Origin: Variovorax ginsengisoli
GTDB taxonomy: Bacteria; Pseudomonadota; Gammaproteobacteria; Burkholderiales; Burkholderiaceae_C
Length of the DNA: 64,000 nt
Direction: 5' to 3'
Assembly: GCF_030486595.1 (NCBI RefSeq)
Contig: NZ_JAUJZH010000022.1
Location: 62,001-126,000 of the forward strand
In this document: piece by piece, positions 60,843 through 64,000 of the stretch
How the letters are laid out: every line of letters starts with the position of its first letter
Position numbering within the stretch: position 1 is the first letter of the stretch
Notes under the pieces: generated by a model
The model's input: the letters and a program-made list of their open reading frames with translations, nothing else
Databases searched by the model: none
What the model was told of the DNA's origin: nothing
Position numbers and translations under genes: made by a program

Positions 60843-61759
60843 GGGTTGAGGCATCGGGAGGGTGATTCTTGGTGTTGCCGGACGACCGAGGTGCGGGGGC
60901 CGCGCATGTCCGAAGGCAAGTCGATTTCGACAGCCCTGCTGCGATACGCCGCGACAGTGGGTTCGAGCTGGTCATGTCCGGTTTTCATGTCGCTGCGCTC
61001 CAGCTCGTCGCGGGGCGGCAGCGAGCAGTAGCCGAGAACGGCCTTCTCGTCGTCGGTCAGCACTTCGTAGATGGGTTCCGGCAAAGTCCCCGTGATGTCG
61101 AAGTTCTGCTTCATCCACCAGCGGACGAAGGTCGCGATCAGGGACCAGCGACTCGCGCCCGTCGAGTTTCCCAGCGCACCGTCCCAGATGCGACTGTCCC
61201 AGATCACGATGTCTCCGGCCCGCGTCTCCACCGGTATCGCGTCGGACATCGCGGACTGGTCCGCGTAGCGGTCGGACAGGTGCGACCCGGGCACGAGCAC
61301 CGTGCAGCCGCGCTGCTGCGTCTGGTCTTCGAGGACGATCGCCACCTGGCAGGCGATGCAGTGCTTGCCGCTGCTCGGAACGAACGAATCGATATGCAGC
61401 GGCATCGGCTTCGCGCCGCTGCTGCGGCCGGCAAGCGCGCGCAGGATGAAGTTCGGCTGATCCGCCGGAATCTGCCTGTACCAGGCATCGTTGAGCAGGC
61501 CGCTGAGGATTCGCATCAGCAGCGGCTTGCCGGTGAACGCGCGGAAGAACCCGACATCCTCGCGCTGCAGGTTGTAGAGCGTGTCGTGGCCCCGGTTCAG
61601 GAACGGTTGATCGTCATCGCCGGCCTGGGGGCGGTTGGCATTCAGATCCCGCATGCTGGCCAGCAGCATGTCGACTTCCCCGGGCGGGATGCCGCCGCGG
61701 ATCACGCTGTAGCCTTCGTTGGCGAGCGCTTCGAGATGCGCTTGTGCGACCTGGTTCAT
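60839..61759 (-). CDS. Phytanoyl-CoA dioxygenase (PhyH)-type protein with altered iron site
   Basis: This 306-residue protein resembles PhyH iron/2-oxoglutarate oxygenases. The proximal metal pair is His122-Asp124 in MPLHIDSF, and a 2-oxoglutarate-binding Arg204 is likely in GASRWSL. The distal His normally found in a LHG-type motif is Asp193 (SRIWDGALGN), so metal binding may be changed. A C-terminal tail of about 60 residues is Arg/Asp-rich. The ATG at 61759 (MNQVAQAHLE) overlaps the previous gene by 4 bases. It would oxidise a small molecule or sugar-linked group; the substrate is unknown. Confidence 0.72.
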   Translation of the reverse strand: MNQVAQAHLEALANEGYSVIRGGIPPGEVDMLLASMRDLNANRPQAGDDDQPFLNRGHDTLYNLQREDVGFFRAFTGKPLLMRILSGLLNDAWYRQIPADQPNFILRALAGRSSGAKPMPLHIDSFVPSSGKHCIACQVAIVLEDQTQQRGCTVLVPGSHLSDRYADQSAMSDAIPVETRAGDIVIWDSRIWDGALGNSTGASRWSLIATFVRWWMKQNFDITGTLPEPIYEVLTDDEKAVLGYCSLPPRDELERSDMKTGHDQLEPTVAAYRSRAVEIDLPSDMRGPRTSVVRQHQESPSRCLNP

Positions 61760-62508
61760 GTGAGAGCGGTTTCGTTGCATGGGGGTTGTGGGGGAACGGC
61801 AATTTCGAGGCCCGTCAGATAGATGTCGCGGTCGACGGCGGTCCGGTAGGCGCTGACGAAATTCCGCCGGTCCCATTGCGGGCATTCGATGTCGTCGAAA
61901 CGGCATGAAAGTGACAGTTTCCAGTCCGTCGAGGTCGACGTCCGGGTCTTGTGGACCAGAAATGGTGACATCAAGAGAATGTGGCCAGCCTCGATCTGCA
62001 CATCCAGGCAGCCGGCGATTTCCTGTTCATGCAACACGTATCCCGCGGCGGTCTGCGCTCCGGGCCACAGACCGCGCTGGTGACTGCCGGGCACGATGCG
62101 CAGTCCCGGCCCGTCCTCGCCGATATCGGTGATCGAGGTCCAGGCAATCACGCCGTTCGAGGACGTGCCCATGCTTGGCCAATCCTGGTGATAGGGAAGT
62201 CCGTAGCCATTGCCGGTCGCATTGCTTGCCGTGTAGTGCGTGACGATCGGCCCGGTCTGGACCGGCTCGGCCAGGCCCACGCCGAGCTTCAAGGCTCCGA
62301 CCATGGCCGGCGAGCAAAAGAAACGCTTGATTTCGAGGTCTTCGGCAAGCAGCTTGATGATGTTCCGGTTGCGAACGGGATCTTCGGTGAAGCGGGTCGC
62401 CGCTCGCCTTTCGAATCGGGCCCGCAGCGTGTCCATCCATTCGCGTGAACCCGGTGTCGAGACGATCGCAAAGCCGAGCCTGCGAAAGTCTCCGGCGATG
62501 ATTTCCAT
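61756..62508 (-). CDS. Phytanoyl-CoA dioxygenase (PhyH) family protein
   Basis: This 250-residue protein has a complete PhyH iron site: His107 and Asp109 in PYHQDWPSM, distal His186 in LLMSPFLVHKTRT, and the 2-oxoglutarate Arg203 in LSLSCRFDD. The fold region EDGPGLRIVPGSHQRGLW is typical. It should be an active Fe(II)/2-oxoglutarate hydroxylase. The ATG at 62508 is preferred because GGAG lies six bases upstream; one at 62520 is possible. It overlaps the next PhyH-type gene by 4 bases, so the pair probably works together. The substrate is not known. Confidence 0.82.
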   Translation of the reverse strand: MEIIAGDFRRLGFAIVSTPGSREWMDTLRARFERRAATRFTEDPVRNRNIIKLLAEDLEIKRFFCSPAMVGALKLGVGLAEPVQTGPIVTHYTASNATGNGYGLPYHQDWPSMGTSSNGVIAWTSITDIGEDGPGLRIVPGSHQRGLWPGAQTAAGYVLHEQEIAGCLDVQIEAGHILLMSPFLVHKTRTSTSTDWKLSLSCRFDDIECPQWDRRNFVSAYRTAVDRDIYLTGLEIAVPPQPPCNETALT

Positions 62509-62520
62509 GGCGCACTCCAT

Positions 62521-63471
62521 CTATTCTTCTCGAAAGCCTTCGGCGTACCCGAAGCCGCTGGCGCCGAATCCGTTGCCGTTGTAGAACATCAACAACCGGT
62601 TCCCGACGGTCACCACCTCCGGGTACGCGACCATGAACGAATCCCAGCCTTCCGCGGCAACGTCGATCCCCGCCTCGCTGTCCATCCTGGACCACGCGAT
62701 GCCGTCCGACGACTCGGCGTACCCGATCCGATAGCTGGCTGCGGCATCTTCCCGATACCCGCCCTGCTTTCGATACGAGTACCACATCCGCCATCTGTCG
62801 CCGTCCTTCCACACCGACGCCCGGACGATGCCGCCTTCGGCCCGGTCCGCGTAGTCGATGGCGATCCGGCCTCGGCGCTCCCAGTGGATGCCATCGCGCG
62901 ACTCCGCATACTTGAGGTGATAGCGCGGCTCGGCGACGCCGTTGACCAGATCCCAGCCGGTGCACGACAGATACCAGTTGCGCCAGATGCCGTTCTCGAT
63001 GCGCACGCAGGTCGTTGCGCAAAAGTACGGCTCTTCGGCGCTGCGGTCCATGACCGGGCCTTCGAACAGCCGCCGGTAGCGGGTGCCGCCGTCCTCGCTG
63101 ACGGCAAGTCCGACCGAGTTGTGATACGGCACCGTGTTGCGCACGTTCCAGCCGATGTAGTAAAGATAGTGGACGCCATCGTGCTCTACGACCGACGACG
63201 GCATCATTCCGCAATCATCGAATGTGCCGGTGGCGCCGAACTGGAGCACCGGTTGCGATTCGACCCGCAGGATGTGCGACGGGTCTTGGCTGCACACGTC
63301 GAGTCGGGCGATCCAACTGCGATTGTGCGCATCACGGCTGCTGAACATGATCCCCAGCGCATTGTCCTTCACGCCCGCGACCGTCGGGATCTGCGCATGC
63401 GACTTCGCCCACGGCAGGCGGTCGTCGACCGCATAGACGAGCCCACGCTTCTCCCATCGAATGGCTGCCAT
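62521..63471 (-). CDS. Five-bladed beta-propeller glycosidase-like protein
   Basis: This 316-residue protein has repeated blades with WxxxY/F and SxDGIHW motifs (AESRDGIHWERRGRIAIDY; IGYAESSDGIAWSRMDS) and internal WRMWYSYRK and HYLYYIGWN strands, as in GH32/43/130-type propellers. Family catalytic residues cannot be assigned safely by eye; acidic candidates are Asp-Asp in TGTFDDCGMM and Glu in SAEEPYFCA. Such genes are common in surface-glycan clusters and may modify or recognise sugars. It precedes the PhyH genes by a few bases. Confidence 0.7.
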   Translation of the reverse strand: MAAIRWEKRGLVYAVDDRLPWAKSHAQIPTVAGVKDNALGIMFSSRDAHNRSWIARLDVCSQDPSHILRVESQPVLQFGATGTFDDCGMMPSSVVEHDGVHYLYYIGWNVRNTVPYHNSVGLAVSEDGGTRYRRLFEGPVMDRSAEEPYFCATTCVRIENGIWRNWYLSCTGWDLVNGVAEPRYHLKYAESRDGIHWERRGRIAIDYADRAEGGIVRASVWKDGDRWRMWYSYRKQGGYREDAAASYRIGYAESSDGIAWSRMDSEAGIDVAAEGWDSFMVAYPEVVTVGNRLLMFYNGNGFGASGFGYAEGFREE

Positions 63472-63479
63472 CGTGCTTC

Positions 63480-64000
63480 CTAGAACTTCAGCCTGGTGCT
63501 GGGCATCTCGAGCTTCGTGGCCGGATTGCCTTTGTAGACCGACCATGGCTCGGTGTTCTTCATCACTGCGGCGGCCATCGCGACGAATGTTCCCTCGCCG
63601 ATGCAGATGCCATCCCGCAAGGTCGCATTGACGCCGAGGAAGCTGTAGGCGCCGATGTCGCAATGGCCGGACATGACGACGTGCGAAGTGATCGTCACGT
63701 GATCCTGAATCCGCCCATGGTGTCCGATGTGGTTGCCGCTCCACAGGACGACGTTGTTCCCGATCCGCGTGAACGGCTGCAGCGTGTTGTCTTCGAGAAT
63801 GAAGCAGTTCTCTCCAATCTCGTTGTTGAACGACGTCGCCCTGGAGCTGAGGTAGCTGACCATGCGGTAGCCCTTCGTCTTGATGTCGACGAAGACGCGC
63901 TCGCGATCGCGATTCATGTGCTTCGGCGACATCGGCGCAAAGAAGCTGAAGTCCGCCGGCGGATGCGTGTGCTCGACGTCCTCGAAAGCGACCACCGGCA
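63480..64000 (-). CDS. Hexapeptide-repeat acyltransferase (NeuD/PglD-like), partial
   Basis: The frame is open to the right edge, so the N-terminus is outside the window. About 173 residues are visible: a start resembling the NeuD/PglD N-terminal domain (VVAFEDVEHTHPPADFSFF), then left-handed beta-helix hexapeptides (IGNNVVLWSGNHIGHHGRIQ, ITSHVVMSGHCDIGAYSFLG) and the C-terminal GNPATKLEM loop. A catalytic His is likely in GNHIGHHG. It would acetylate an amino sugar or similar. It is the most upstream visible gene of the leftward cluster and ends 8 bases before the propeller gene. Confidence 0.82.
   Translation of the reverse strand, partial: PVVAFEDVEHTHPPADFSFFAPMSPKHMNRDRERVFVDIKTKGYRMVSYLSSRATSFNNEIGENCFILEDNTLQPFTRIGNNVVLWSGNHIGHHGRIQDHVTITSHVVMSGHCDIGAYSFLGVNATLRDGICIGEGTFVAMAAAVMKNTEPWSVYKGNPATKLEMPSTRLKF

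Overview
The window is a piece of a high-GC proteobacterial chromosome. The gene families point to Burkholderiales, most likely Comamonadaceae and Variovorax-like. The clues are Bug/TctC-type orphan binding proteins, several Liv-type ABC transporters, an FlhDC-controlled flagellar system with cheZ, and short structured repeats scattered between genes. The taxonomic call is an inference; no rRNA or marker gene is present.

Region 1 (1-14.2 kb) is a catabolic and uptake block. A Liv-type ABC transporter (partial binding protein, livH, livM, livG, livF) is interleaved with an FMN 2-hydroxyacid dehydrogenase resembling (S)-mandelate dehydrogenase and followed by a racemase whose catalytic residues match mandelate racemase at a constant offset. 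A LysR regulator and a second, divergent Liv-type transporter (livF, a livM-livG fusion, livH, binding protein) follow. An amidase of the indoleacetamide/mandelamide hydrolase type and a LuxR-type regulator close the block. Together they suggest uptake and oxidation of an aromatic 2-hydroxy acid or its amide.

Region 2 (14.2-23.7 kb) is mixed: a small membrane protein, a lipoprotein serine hydrolase, a LysR/TctC-type binding protein/M20 amidohydrolase set, a protein made almost entirely of 30 unbroken hexapeptide repeats (predicted beta-helix, function unknown), ETF-ubiquinone oxidoreductase, and a porin.

Region 3 (23.7-60 kb) is a large flagellar and chemotaxis island. Leftward genes read flhD-flhC-motA-motB-cheA-(EAL/HDOD protein)-cheR-cheD-cheB-cheY-cheZ-flhB-flhA-flhF-flhG-fliA. 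Another leftward group reads fliC-flaG-fliD-fliS-fliT-FliK-like-FlhB C-terminal-like, and fliE stands alone. Rightward genes read fliF-G-H-I-J-K-L-M-N-O-P-Q-R. A consensus sigma-28 promoter lies before fliC, and an AT-rich 300-base region lies before flhDC.

Region 4 (60-64 kb) is the end of a leftward cluster running off the right edge: a hexapeptide acyltransferase, a beta-propeller glycosidase-like protein, two PhyH-type dioxygenases and an FkbM-type methyltransferase. It looks like surface or flagellin glycan modification.

Two families of intergenic hairpin elements recur. A tandem 61-base doublet occurs after livF and again after fliK. A GC-rich hairpin family lies in the fliC-fliE, fliH-fliI and fliQ-fliR gaps, and its outer stem shows compensatory changes.
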